DNA of 62,073 nucleotides. Origin: Enterovibrio nigricans DSM 22720. GTDB lineage: Bacteria > Pseudomonadota > Gammaproteobacteria > Enterobacterales > Vibrionaceae. The position numbers and the translations under genes were made by a program. The DNA lies in contig NZ_FUXU01000021.1 of the NCBI RefSeq assembly GCF_900167155.1, positions 1 to 62,073 on the forward strand. Direction: 5' to 3'. Shown here one piece after another: positions 26,645 to 35,606 of this stretch. Below the pieces are notes generated by a model. That model did no database searches and was not told the DNA's origin. It saw only the letters and a list, made by a program, of their open reading frames with translations. Numbering within the stretch: position 1 is the stretch's first letter; each line of letters begins with the position of its first letter.

Positions 26645-27370
26645 TTACTTCGTTTCAAGCGGCCTTAAATGGCGATGCCAGTGGTGCTCTAAGCGTTTAA
26701 AACCGTACACGATAGTAAACGTCAGGCAGAGGTAAATTGCGGCGACAAACAAGAAAGCATCAAACGGGGCATAAAAACGCGCATAAATATCACGTGCAGC
26801 TCCGGTCAAATCAATGATCGTCACCACAGAGGCAATCGAACTCGCATGCAGCATGAAAATCACTTCATTGCTGTATGCAGGCAGTGCACGCCGAAATGCT
26901 GATGGTAAAATTATCCGATGTAAAATGGTAAACCGTGACATGCCGTAAGCTTTGCCCGCTTCTATTTCCCCACGAGACGTTGCGACCATCGCCCCGCGCA
27001 AAATTTCCGTCGTGTACGCGGCGGTATTCAGTACAAATGCCATCAAACACGGGTAAAACGCATCTTCAACGATTGGCCAGAAAAACGACTGTTGAATGCC
27101 TTCAATCGTCGCTACGCCATAGTAAATAATATAAAGCTGGATAAGCAGTGGCGTCCCGCGGAAGACATAGACAAAAATCCATACCGGACGGTTAATCCAC
27201 GGGTTTTTAGACGTTCTGGCCACTGCTAACGGTACGGACAACAGTAACCCTAACACCAGCGACAGAAACACCAGCTGCACGGTGACCGTTAACCCATCCC
27301 AGTAATGCAAGATAGTGGTCGAATTGAATATCTCGTTTTGATCGAGAAAGGCGTAAATGGACTCTAACAT
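26645..27370 (-). CDS. hisM: Basic amino acid ABC transporter permease (HisM/ArtM type)
   Basis: A 241-residue permease of the polar amino acid uptake family, about five membrane helices. It has FRGTPLLIQLYIIYYG, and the cytoplasmic EAA loop is seen as IEAGKAYGMSRFTILHRIILPSAFRRALP. It would form the channel with HisQ and be driven by the HisP ATPase. GAGGAGATAAAGC precedes the ATG; it follows hisQ by 11 bases. Whether it belongs to the HisM, AotM or ArtM branch is not certain. Confidence 0.9.
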   Translation of the reverse strand: MLESIYAFLDQNEIFNSTTILHYWDGLTVTVQLVFLSLVLGLLLSVPLAVARTSKNPWINRPVWIFVYVFRGTPLLIQLYIIYYGVATIEGIQQSFFWPIVEDAFYPCLMAFVLNTAAYTTEILRGAMVATSRGEIEAGKAYGMSRFTILHRIILPSAFRRALPAYSNEVIFMLHASSIASVVTIIDLTGAARDIYARFYAPFDAFLFVAAIYLCLTFTIVYGFKRLEHHWHRHLRPLETK

Positions 27371-27381
27371 GCTTTATCTCC

Positions 27382-28083
27382 TCAACCTCTAACGACACCC
27401 GCGCTGAATTTACGCTCTAATCTTTTGAGCCCCAATTCAGAAACGGACGTGATAAGCAGATAAACAATGGCGACAGGAATAAAGAACTTGAACGGTTCAT
27501 TCACTGCACCCGCGGCTTCTTTCGCAAGACGCGTCATATCCGCAAGCCCGATGACCGACACCAGTGCTGTCGTTTTCACGAGCACCAGCCAATTGTTACC
27601 AATGCCTGGCAAAGCGTGGCGCATCATCTGCGGAAACATGATTCTGCGAAAGACCATCCACCGGCTCATGCCATACGCCGTGCCCGCTTCCAATTGGCCT
27701 CTATCGACTGCAAGAAATGCCCCACGAAATGTCTCCGCCATATAGGCACCGAAGATAAATCCAATGGTGGCAACACCCGCGGTAAACTCATCAACGTTAA
27801 AGAACACATCAATTTCATACGCTTCGTACAACCAATCAGAAAAATTATTCAGCATGATTTGGACGCCGAAAAAGATGAGCAGCATCAACACCAGATCCGG
27901 CACACCTCGCACCACGGTGGAGTACACCGTCGCAACACCACGAGCAACAGGGTTGTGCGATAACCTAGCTAACGCCGTTATCAATCCCAATAACACTGCG
28001 ATAAACGCCGACAACACCGCTAATTCAACGGTTAAAATCGCCCCCATAAAAATGGATGGGCCATAGCCATGCAGATCTAACAT
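27382..28083 (-). CDS. hisQ: Basic amino acid ABC transporter permease (HisQ type)
   Basis: A 233-residue permease with VRGVPDLVLMLLIFFGVQIMLN, nearly identical to the HisQ segment of enterobacteria, and an EAA loop LEAGTAYGMSRWMVFRRIMFPQMMRHALPG. The ATG at 28083 is chosen because AGGAGGAAAGG is directly upstream; an ATG five codons earlier would overlap that site. It lies downstream of the binding-protein gene after a 357-base spacer that holds a hairpin and a large palindrome. Confidence 0.9.
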   Translation of the reverse strand: MLDLHGYGPSIFMGAILTVELAVLSAFIAVLLGLITALARLSHNPVARGVATVYSTVVRGVPDLVLMLLIFFGVQIMLNNFSDWLYEAYEIDVFFNVDEFTAGVATIGFIFGAYMAETFRGAFLAVDRGQLEAGTAYGMSRWMVFRRIMFPQMMRHALPGIGNNWLVLVKTTALVSVIGLADMTRLAKEAAGAVNEPFKFFIPVAIVYLLITSVSELGLKRLERKFSAGVVRG

Positions 28084-28161
28084 CCTTTCCTCCTGCACGA
28101 GTTCACTGACAACGAAACGACCGCTTTATGACTCTTGTATTTCGTTTTCGCTTATCAGTCG

Positions 28162-28194
28162 AAAGGGAGCGAACCCGCTCCCTTTGGGCTTTTT
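28162..28194. terminator. Hairpin upstream of hisQ
   Basis: AAAGGGAGC and GCTCCCTTT form a 9-bp stem, followed by GGGCTTTTTG on the plus strand. In the minus-strand operon it lies between the binding-protein and permease genes, where it could act as a partial terminator or an mRNA-stabilising stem. Confidence 0.5.
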
Positions 28195-28309
28195 GTCATC
28201 CATAGATCTGAAGAAATTGCTGTCTATAGCTGACAAGTATCCTGCAAAACAGTTGGAGCTAAGGCAAGGCATTGAACAAGTAACCCAAGCTATAGCCCCG
28301 CCTATAGAA

Positions 28310-28434
28310 ATTGCTGTAAATAGATGGTGCTGTATCAAGGCAACAAGCAAACGAATGCCGGGAGCTTAGTTCACTAAGTGACCAAGCGAGTTTGCGCAGT
28401 TAACGCCGATACAGTGCCATCTATGACCAGCAAT
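28310..28434. repeat. Large imperfect palindrome (MITE- or REP-like element)
   Basis: The arms 28310-28336 and 28408-28434 pair at 22 of 27 positions (ATTGCTG/CAGCAAT, ATAGATGG/CCATCTAT, CTGTATC/GATACAG). Inside them GCAAAC (28347-28352) pairs with GTTTGC (28390-28395), and at the centre CTTAGT/ACTAAG closes on a 2-base loop. The element ends six bases from the stop of the binding-protein gene and has no ORF. It looks like a non-autonomous repeat inserted between operon genes; copy number cannot be judged from one window. Confidence 0.6.
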
Positions 28435-28440
28435 GCAGGT

Positions 28441-29205
28441 TTACATTTTGATGTCGTAAGCAAAATACTTCTTACGAATCTCATCATACGTACCGTTCGC
28501 CTTCACTTCCGCCAGCGACTCGTTAAAGATACCCGCAAGGTCTTTGTCACGCTTACGGAATGCAGCACCGACACCACCGCCCAATTGGATATTTTCACCC
28601 ACGGCTGTAAACGTATCACCGTCTTTACCACCAAGAATTGACGCTTCACCAACTGGGAAATCAATCAATACGATGTCCAGACGACCACCCTGAAGATCCA
28701 ACACCAGATCATCGCCTGTGGTGTAGCGTTTCACTTCAGCCACTTTGCCGAAAGTGTCTGTTGCGTGCGTATCTTGGATGGTACCGCGCTGAACACCAAT
28801 TCGCTTGCCTTCGAGTGACGAAGCATCTGATGGGTTTATCGTCGTACCTTTAGGTGCAAAATAGCCGCTAGGGGTGTTGTAGTACGGTTCGGAGAACAGT
28901 ACCTGTTTTGCCCGCTCTGGCGTGACAGACATTGACGAGAAGATAACGTCGTATTTACGCGCTTTTAAGCCAGGAATGATGCCATCCCACGCCTGAACAA
29001 CCCAACTACAGTTAAGCTTTGCGTTTTCACAAACTGCATTGCCGAGATCAACTTCGAAGCCTGTCAGGGTGCCGTCCGGCGCTTTATATTCGAAAGGTTC
29101 ATAAGGTACGTCCACAGCGATGCGCACATCTTTCCATTCTTTTGCTTGAACAGCTGTCGCGCCAAGAGCAGCAGTCACTGCAACAGCAACTAACCATTTT
29201 TTCAT
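28441..29205 (-). CDS. Periplasmic basic amino acid-binding protein (HisJ/ArgT type)
   Basis: A 254-residue class II binding protein with a signal peptide cut after AVQA. Ligand-binding features of the lysine/arginine/ornithine-histidine group are visible: YEPFEYKAPDGTLTGFEVDL, the disulfide pair in VCENAKLNCSW, DVIFSSMSVTPERAKQVLFSEPYY, and RIGVQRGTIQDTHA. It should deliver arginine, ornithine, lysine or histidine to HisQMP. It lies between the ATPase gene and the permease genes; the larger gap after it agrees with the usual higher expression of binding proteins. Confidence 0.9.
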   Translation of the reverse strand: MKKWLVAVAVTAALGATAVQAKEWKDVRIAVDVPYEPFEYKAPDGTLTGFEVDLGNAVCENAKLNCSWVVQAWDGIIPGLKARKYDVIFSSMSVTPERAKQVLFSEPYYNTPSGYFAPKGTTINPSDASSLEGKRIGVQRGTIQDTHATDTFGKVAEVKRYTTGDDLVLDLQGGRLDIVLIDFPVGEASILGGKDGDTFTAVGENIQLGGGVGAAFRKRDKDLAGIFNESLAEVKANGTYDEIRKKYFAYDIKM

Positions 29206-29302
29206 CTTTCTGTCTCCTTATGGATTTTATTGTCAGGTGGTACAACTCCATCTCCACCTGCGGTACTCGTATCAATAAGCGGTAGTTGGGTGTAAATAAA
29301 AC

Positions 29303-30073
29303 TCAGTAGATGGACGAGATGAACTGTTGTAAACGTTCAGACTCGGGCTGGGTAAACAGCTTTTCAGGGTTACCTTGCTCTTCCACTAAGCCTTGATGCA
29401 AAAACATGACGTGACTGGACACATCACGAGCAAACGCCATTTCGTGTGTCACAACCAACATGGTGCGCCCTTCTTCGGCAAGACTTTTCATTACATTGAG
29501 CACTTCACCCACCAGTTCGGGGTCAAGTGCTGAAGTGGGTTCATCAAAAAGCAAGACCTCAGGTTCAACGGCTAACGCGCGTGCGATGGCTGCTCGTTGC
29601 TGCTGGCCGCCAGATAAATGACCGGGATAATAGTCGCGGCGCTCCCACAATCCAACGCGCTTCAAGTAGGCTTCCGCACGCTCATAGGCTTCCGCTTTCG
29701 GCACACCCAAAACATGAATGGGGGCTTCAACGACATTTTCCATGACTGTCATGTGGGACCATAAATTGAACCCTTGGAAGACCATTGCGAGGCGGGAGCG
29801 AATACGTTGCACTTGCTTTTCATCCACGGGCACAGCTTGACCACCGCGGCCGTTTTTCATTTCTATGAGCTCACCATTGACCCAGATCTCACCACTGGTT
29901 GGCGTTTCGAGAAGATTGATACAACGAAGAAAGGTGCTCTTTCCAGAACCGGAAGAGCCGATAATCGAAATCACGTCGCCTCTGTTGGCGTCGAGAGAAA
30001 TACCTTTAAGCACTTCATGTTGCCCAAAAGTTTTGTGCAAATCTCTTATTTGAAGCGCCACTGCGTCCTTCAT
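29303..30073 (-). CDS. hisP: Basic amino acid ABC transporter ATPase (HisP type)
   Basis: A 256-residue importer ATPase with Walker A GSSGSGKS, Q-loop MVFQGFNLWSHMTV, signature LSGGQQQR, Walker B VLLFDEP and switch VTHEMAF. The insertion between strands (GELIEMKNGRGGQAVPVDEKQ) and WSHMTVMENVVEAPIHVLGV are characteristic of HisP/AotP rather than GlnQ. The ATG at 30073 has AGGAGTC eight bases upstream; an upstream ATG at 30121 is less likely. It is the first gene of the hisP-binding protein-hisQ-hisM operon. Confidence 0.92.
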   Translation of the reverse strand: MKDAVALQIRDLHKTFGQHEVLKGISLDANRGDVISIIGSSGSGKSTFLRCINLLETPTSGEIWVNGELIEMKNGRGGQAVPVDEKQVQRIRSRLAMVFQGFNLWSHMTVMENVVEAPIHVLGVPKAEAYERAEAYLKRVGLWERRDYYPGHLSGGQQQRAAIARALAVEPEVLLFDEPTSALDPELVGEVLNVMKSLAEEGRTMLVVTHEMAFARDVSSHVMFLHQGLVEEQGNPEKLFTQPESERLQQFISSIY

Positions 30074-30426
30074 GCGCTTGACTCCTGTCTCATTTTTATA
30101 TGTATCGCTGGGTGGCCGCAAAGCGGATCCTCATGCATTTATTGAGACCTAGCCACCTCTACGAGATGTTAATAATGACCTTTTTATTATTTTCAGCTGC
30201 TTCAGCAATACATTTCACTAATTAAGCCAATTTATGTAAACGTAACATCCAAATCCTTATGTGGCAACAAATTGTTAACCCATGTAAAAGCAATAATTAA
30301 GTCGATTTTTTCGCATAATTACGCAACCCATATCAACACCAGCGGACGCTAATCTCATTGATGAGACTTTTGGCTTGATGTAGGGTGGTAACAAAAATAT
30401 TCTTTAAATTCAGAGAAGATTGAGCC
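30074..30426. other. Divergent promoter region between hisP and the oligosaccharide-binding-protein gene
   Basis: About 350 AT-rich bases that must contain the promoters of both divergent units. I looked for an ArgR box (TGAAT-N4-ATTCA) and did not find a good one. GCATAATTACGC near 30314 is a weak palindrome. No gene seen. Confidence 0.45.
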
Positions 30427-32106
30427 ATGTTGCTTCGCTTGCTTTCAACATGCTGTTGGGCAATTGCATTTGCTGCCGAATCAGCGCCAAATATGCTAAC
30501 GATAATGCCCGACCTATCGAGTGGCTTTGTCCGCAACTACAATCCCTTCCGTGCCGACGCTCTCGCAACCACCAAAGATTTCGTCTTTGAGTACCTCTAC
30601 ATTTATGAAGAAAATGAGGTTCACTACCGTCTTGCCGAAAAGTTTCAATTAGACAAAGACTTAAAAGGGATCACCATTACGCTGAGAAAAGGCATTAAAT
30701 GGTCAGATGGCATGCCTTTTACCGCCGATGATGTGGCCTACTCATTACAGCTATTAAAACAAGAGCCCAAATTGGATTATGATTCACTTGGAGGGTGGCT
30801 CAGCCATATTGAGGTCTATAACGAAAATGAGGTCTACATCTCGTTAGTTCGCCCAAATGCACAGATCGCTCAAAAAATTGCGTCGGCAGTGATCGTTCCC
30901 AGGCATCAATGGGAAAACGTGGATAATAAGTTAGATTACACAAACCCAACTCCGGTTGGCTCAGGCCCTTTCACCACCATAAAAGCCTTCAGTAGCAACA
31001 ACATCGTCCAATGCCGCAACGAACTATATTGGCAAAAAGACGAGTTGAAAGTTGATTGTATTCGCTACCCAATGGTGAGAACAAATGATGAACTTATTTC
31101 TCGGTTAAGCAGTGGTGAGTTTGATTGGGCAAGTGCCTTTATTCCGGATATCGACCGTAACTACGCCTCTTACTCTCCTAACTATCACTACTTTCATCGG
31201 CCTTCGACCGTTGTGAGTTTGATGCTCAATTTTAAGCATCCTGACGAAGAAGTTCGAAATACGATTAATGACATTCGATTCCGCCGTGCAATATCAATGG
31301 GATTGGAAAGAGACACGCTGATTAATGTCGCCCTTTTCGGTCAAGGCCAGAAAGCAACATTTGCCAGTGGGTTGGAATCTAAGTTCGATGAGTGGGTATC
31401 AGACACGTCGGCCGAACAACACCTTTATTATATCCGCTACCATCCGGATGCAGCGCAGCGGTTGCTCGATGAGGCGGGTATTGTGGATAGAGATGGAGAT
31501 GGCTTTCGCGATCTTCCCTCCGGCAAACCATTCTTCTTGTCCATCGTTGCACCGATAGAGTGGACAGATTTCACTTCGGCTGCAAATGTGGCCAGCGACA
31601 TGTTGAGGCAAATTGGACTCGACGTCAGGGCTATCGCCTTGCCGCTTCCCGTTTATATCGATCGTCTTTGCAAAGGGAAGTTTGATATTGGTATCACCAA
31701 CTATTTTTCTGGTTTGACCCCATATAGGTACTTAGATTCTGCCTTTAACAGCGCGTATCAAACAGCGACATATCCACGTTTCGCGCAGCACAAATACGTA
31801 AATAAAGACGTTGATACATTACTCGATGCGTTCCTGTTGACCACCAACAAACAAGAGCAAGTGGCTATCATTAACGATCTTCATCTGATTATTGCAGAGC
31901 AACAGGTGACGGTGCCGCTGTATTACAAACTCAACACAGTAGAGTTCACAACATCACGGTTTGCGGGATGGCGAGTGAAACCCAATGGGAAACCCAACGT
32001 CCCTCCCATTTGGTATACCGAAAGAGCACGGCTCATCCAAATTCTTGATTTGAAGCCCATTGACCCGATTATTTTTCGCAATCAAGATAAAAAATGGCTT
32101 AATTAG
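30427..32106 (+). CDS. Solute-binding protein related to the Vibrio chitin-oligosaccharide-binding protein
   Basis: A 559-residue family 5 extracellular binding protein (SBP_bac_5) with a signal peptide ending near FAAES. From memory it follows the Vibrio chitin-oligosaccharide-binding protein CBP closely: an N-terminal VRNYNPF, KWSDGMPFTADDVAYSLQLLK, NPTPVGSGPFT, FDWASAFIPDIDRNYASYSPN, and DIGITNYFSGLTPYRYLDSAFNSA. Unlike the chitobiose operon, no permease or ATPase genes adjoin it, so it is either a stray binding protein feeding another transporter or a sensor component. Its 3' end overlaps the convergent TPR gene by 8 bases. The ligand is inferred, not shown. Confidence 0.85.
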   Translation: MLLRLLSTCCWAIAFAAESAPNMLTIMPDLSSGFVRNYNPFRADALATTKDFVFEYLYIYEENEVHYRLAEKFQLDKDLKGITITLRKGIKWSDGMPFTADDVAYSLQLLKQEPKLDYDSLGGWLSHIEVYNENEVYISLVRPNAQIAQKIASAVIVPRHQWENVDNKLDYTNPTPVGSGPFTTIKAFSSNNIVQCRNELYWQKDELKVDCIRYPMVRTNDELISRLSSGEFDWASAFIPDIDRNYASYSPNYHYFHRPSTVVSLMLNFKHPDEEVRNTINDIRFRRAISMGLERDTLINVALFGQGQKATFASGLESKFDEWVSDTSAEQHLYYIRYHPDAAQRLLDEAGIVDRDGDGFRDLPSGKPFFLSIVAPIEWTDFTSAANVASDMLRQIGLDVRAIALPLPVYIDRLCKGKFDIGITNYFSGLTPYRYLDSAFNSAYQTATYPRFAQHKYVNKDVDTLLDAFLLTTNKQEQVAIINDLHLIIAEQQVTVPLYYKLNTVEFTTSRFAGWRVKPNGKPNVPPIWYTERARLIQILDLKPIDPIIFRNQDKKWLN

Positions 32107-33253
32107 TTTTGATTAAATCCAAGGTTTTAAGCCAGATATCGGCTTCGCCTTCGGGATCTAGCTGCTTAAGCTTCAAATAGGCCGAACGCGAAAGCTCAAG
32201 CTGATGGGTTTTCATTGCACTGTAACCGAGTATTTCCCACAAGAAAGGATCACTGTGTGCCCCGAGATCAATGGCTTGCTGAGCAAGTATGGCCGCGGCA
32301 TCCCATTTTTGCAGTTGTGAAGCAATCTTGCATTGTGCCTTTAACAAAGGGATTTCTGGCTGCTTATTTAAGTCAGAGGCAATGTCCCAAGCATCCATCC
32401 ATCGTGCTGCCTGCATCTTATATTCCAACCGCGTTTTGTTCACGGCTCGGTCTACAACGACAACACGCGCTTCGGTACCTTTGTTTAGCCACGCTATCGC
32501 GGCATCTGGGTCTCCCGTTCTGCTGGCATAGCGGGCAAGGTCTAAATAGTCATTGTGTGTTAACACGTCGCTAGGCACCGCTTCCATAATGGACAGTGCT
32601 TTTCTCGCGCTCCCAAGATAGGCAAGCGCAGCCGCCTGCTTGCGTTGCCACCGAATATCTTCACCGAAGCGTTGTTGCAATTCACGCGTGGTATTAATTA
32701 ACGCACGCTGTTGACCAAGCTGCTCCTCGCTCAATGCTTTTATCTGCCAGATAAACTCTGGAATATCAGAATACCCAGCAATGACGGCATTCGCTTGCTT
32801 AAGTGCCTCAGGGTAGTTTTGCGCCGCAAACAGCGCTCGCGTATACAACTGCTCAACGGGCTGATAAGGGGGGAAACCACTGAGATACATCCGGCTGTAT
32901 TGAATCGCAACTTCTGGCTTTCCACGTTTCATTGATAAAGACACTAATGCGCCCAGTGTGTCTTGCCGCAGGCTTTCTGGCAGCTTTCTGTATTTCAGTG
33001 CACTGGTATAGGCAAGGTAGGCTCGGTCGTAATTTCCTTCACTAAGGTAAATATATCCCAGTAAACGCTGGTGTAGCGCTGCCTGTTCATCATTATCTGC
33101 AACGAGAGCTTTCGCGATTGAAGCGGCTTCAGTGAGTTCATCTTTCGACAACAGTTGTTCGATATGGCTAAGGTGTCGAGAAAAATCAGGATCGCTCGCT
33201 TGCGCGGAAAAACTGACTCCCATGATAAAGATGGCTATGCCGAAATTGTTCAT
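32099..33253 (-). CDS. Exported tetratricopeptide-repeat protein
   Basis: The 384-residue product has a signal peptide (MNNFGIAIFIMGVSFSAQA) and then helical TPR-like repeats over most of its length, for example LHQRLLGYIYLSEGNYDRAYLAYTSAL, VEQLYTRALFAAQNYPEALKQANAV and LWEILGYSAMKTHQLELSRSAYLKLKQLDP. It resembles TPR proteins found at the end of TonB gene clusters in Vibrio, but no tonB or exb gene is here. It is probably a periplasmic scaffold. The start at 33253 has AAGGGAC upstream and yields the signal peptide. Confidence 0.8.
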   Translation of the reverse strand: MNNFGIAIFIMGVSFSAQASDPDFSRHLSHIEQLLSKDELTEAASIAKALVADNDEQAALHQRLLGYIYLSEGNYDRAYLAYTSALKYRKLPESLRQDTLGALVSLSMKRGKPEVAIQYSRMYLSGFPPYQPVEQLYTRALFAAQNYPEALKQANAVIAGYSDIPEFIWQIKALSEEQLGQQRALINTTRELQQRFGEDIRWQRKQAAALAYLGSARKALSIMEAVPSDVLTHNDYLDLARYASRTGDPDAAIAWLNKGTEARVVVVDRAVNKTRLEYKMQAARWMDAWDIASDLNKQPEIPLLKAQCKIASQLQKWDAAAILAQQAIDLGAHSDPFLWEILGYSAMKTHQLELSRSAYLKLKQLDPEGEADIWLKTLDLIKTN

Positions 33254-33425
33254 GTCCCTTGCCAATAACGAATTGATATCTCGACTATAACGCAGATCGT
33301 ACAACCTTAGCCTTGAGAATCCTCTATTTTTTGCATGCACGCAACATATCAAAATATTCGTAACCTCTATGTTGGTATATATACCTCGTATATACTTCGC
33401 GCCTTAAAAAGAGACAGAGAATCCC

Positions 33426-35180
33426 ATGAAAACTTATATTCCCGGTAAAGACGCCGCTTTAGAAGAATCCATCAATGCGTTTGAAGCCAAATTGAAAGTC
33501 GCAGGTTTCAATGTAGAGCCTGTTTCATGGCTTAATCCGGTACCGAATGTCTGGTCTGTGCATGTCCGTGATGTTGATGCGCCGATGAACTTCACCAACG
33601 GCAAAGGTGCCAGCAAAAAGGCGGCACTGGCTTCTGCACTTGGCGAATATTTCGAACGTCTGTCATGCAACTATTTTTACGCCGATTTCTACTTGGGTCA
33701 GGACATCGCTGAATCACCTTTCGTTCATTACCCGAACGAAAAATGGTTTCCATTGACCGATGATGACACTCTGCCAGAAGCCCTTCTGGATGACGCAATG
33801 CGCGCGTTTTACGATCCAGAAGAAATGCTAAATGCCAGTGATCTGATTGACCTTCAATCGGGCAATGAAGAGCGCGGTATCTGTGCCCTGCCGTTTACTC
33901 GTCAGGCCGACCAACAAACCGTATATGTTCCTATGAATATTATCGGTAACCTGTATGTCTCTAACGGCATGTCTGCCGGCAACACGAAGACTGAAGCGCG
34001 TAGCCAAGGTCTATCAGAAGTGTTCGAACGTGCAATCAAAAATCGCATCATTGCCCAACGCATCAGCATGCCAGAAATCCCAGAAGCGGTGATCGCTCAA
34101 TACCCAAGTATCAAAGCATCGATTGACGCCTTGGTAGAAGAAGGATTCCCTATTGGTGTTTATGATGCATCGATGGGCGGTAACTACCCTGTTGTTTGTG
34201 TCACTTTGTTTAACCCGAACAACGGCACTTGTTTCACGTCTTGGGGTGCACACCCTCGTTTTCAGGTTGCACTAGAACGTACTGTCACCGAGTTGCTGCA
34301 AGGCCGAGGCCTGAAGGATTTGGACGTGTTCGAAGCACCTTCGTTCCACGACGAAGATGTGGCAGATCACCACAACCTCGAAACTCATTTCATTGACTCG
34401 TCAGGCACCGTATCTTGGGACATGTTTAAAGACACACCTGATTACGCTTTCACCGAGTGGAACTTCGACGGCACGTCTGAGGAAGAGGTGGAATGGCTGC
34501 TTGGCAAACTACACGCAGAAGACGCCGATGCTTACATCGCGGACTATGACCACTTAGGTGTGAATTGCTGCCGTATCATCGTTCCAGGCTGGTCAGAAAT
34601 ATACCCACCGGAAGAAGTACAATTGTGCAACAACAACCGTGGCACTGACTTGCGTGATGCAATGAGCATGTTGTTGGCAACTGGTTTTGCTGACGAGGAA
34701 GTCGAATCACTGTTTGATGTGCTGGAAATGTCAGACTTTGACGACAGCTACATGGTGTGCGAACTGATGGGCATTGCACCTGATGCTGGCAGTGCTTGGA
34801 AATCACTGACCATTGGCGAGCTGAAATGTCTGTTAGCGCTTGCGATGGGCGATCTAGAATCAACGCAAGAGTTTGCCGCTTGGAGTTTAGAGTACAACGC
34901 TACAATCTATAGCAAAGAACGTCTGAACTTTATGCGTTGCCTGATCGCGAGTCTTGAGCTGGCGCAAGATGAAAATCGTGATCCCGCGGAATATCGTCGT
35001 GCATTTGGCTTCATCTATGGTAACGCGATCACGGAAGCGGTATGGAGCTCCATTACCGGTGACATCCGCTTCTTTGGTCTTGAAGCGCCAGAGCCAGACT
35101 TGACGAGCTTTAGTGCGCATCAAAAGCTGCTTGGTTCGTACCATAAGCTTCAGGTAGCCAAGTCTCGCGCTGCGAGCTGA
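33426..35180 (+). CDS. ycaO: YcaO protein (S12 methylthiotransferase accessory)
   Basis: A 584-residue YcaO-domain protein, close to E. coli YcaO (586), which is needed for beta-methylthiolation of ribosomal protein S12 by RimO. YcaO domains bind ATP through conserved Glu/Gln residues; SALGEYFERLSCNYFY and ARSQGLSEVFERAIKNR carry these. A C-terminal TPR-like extension (ECKLL..., EFAAWSLEYNATIYSKERLN) matches the E. coli protein. In E. coli it also lies upstream of focA-pflB-pflA, and this order is kept here except for focA. Confidence 0.93.
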   Translation: MKTYIPGKDAALEESINAFEAKLKVAGFNVEPVSWLNPVPNVWSVHVRDVDAPMNFTNGKGASKKAALASALGEYFERLSCNYFYADFYLGQDIAESPFVHYPNEKWFPLTDDDTLPEALLDDAMRAFYDPEEMLNASDLIDLQSGNEERGICALPFTRQADQQTVYVPMNIIGNLYVSNGMSAGNTKTEARSQGLSEVFERAIKNRIIAQRISMPEIPEAVIAQYPSIKASIDALVEEGFPIGVYDASMGGNYPVVCVTLFNPNNGTCFTSWGAHPRFQVALERTVTELLQGRGLKDLDVFEAPSFHDEDVADHHNLETHFIDSSGTVSWDMFKDTPDYAFTEWNFDGTSEEEVEWLLGKLHAEDADAYIADYDHLGVNCCRIIVPGWSEIYPPEEVQLCNNNRGTDLRDAMSMLLATGFADEEVESLFDVLEMSDFDDSYMVCELMGIAPDAGSAWKSLTIGELKCLLALAMGDLESTQEFAAWSLEYNATIYSKERLNFMRCLIASLELAQDENRDPAEYRRAFGFIYGNAITEAVWSSITGDIRFFGLEAPEPDLTSFSAHQKLLGSYHKLQVAKSRAAS

Positions 35181-35446
35181 GCCCCACCATCGCAACAGTA
35201 ACAATAACTAAGCTGGTCATTTGTCTGTGACCAGCTTTGCAACCTTTTCTCGCCACACTCTCTACTCTTCAACATTCACAGTATAATCGCGGGTTCACCA
35301 CGCATTTATAGCACATCCCAACCACCTCAAACTGTAATTTAATTACAAAATAATCATTTACAGCCCTAATTATGTCGATTAAATCCTCTCCCAGGTCACA
35401 TTTTGTTATTTTCAAACCATCCAGCTTGTAATTTATTTTCACGAAA

Positions 35447-35460
35447 ATGATCTAAATCAA
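35447..35460. promoter_or_regulatory. FNR-like site upstream of the pfl locus
   Basis: ATGATCTAAATCAA matches the FNR consensus TTGAT-N4-ATCAA at nine of ten fixed positions. It lies 147 bases upstream of the transporter gene in the 426-base gap after ycaO. Anaerobic activation of this locus by FNR is well known in E. coli; its use here is inferred. The remainder of the gap shows no gene. Confidence 0.6.
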
Positions 35461-35606
35461 GTTTACAAAAGACACCTTTGTTAGTATTTCAGTAACTAAT
35501 TTTAGCCTCACACGAACACGTTTTTGGCAGCCTAAATCGCCAAGCAAAATTCTAACAATGTGAGAGGCTCTATCTGCATTGATTGCTTTTGTACGAAGAG
35601 GACTTT

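Noticed and set aside
30133-30330. ArgR boxes in front of the hisP-type operon
   Set aside because: No pair close enough to TGAAT-N4-ATTCA was found.
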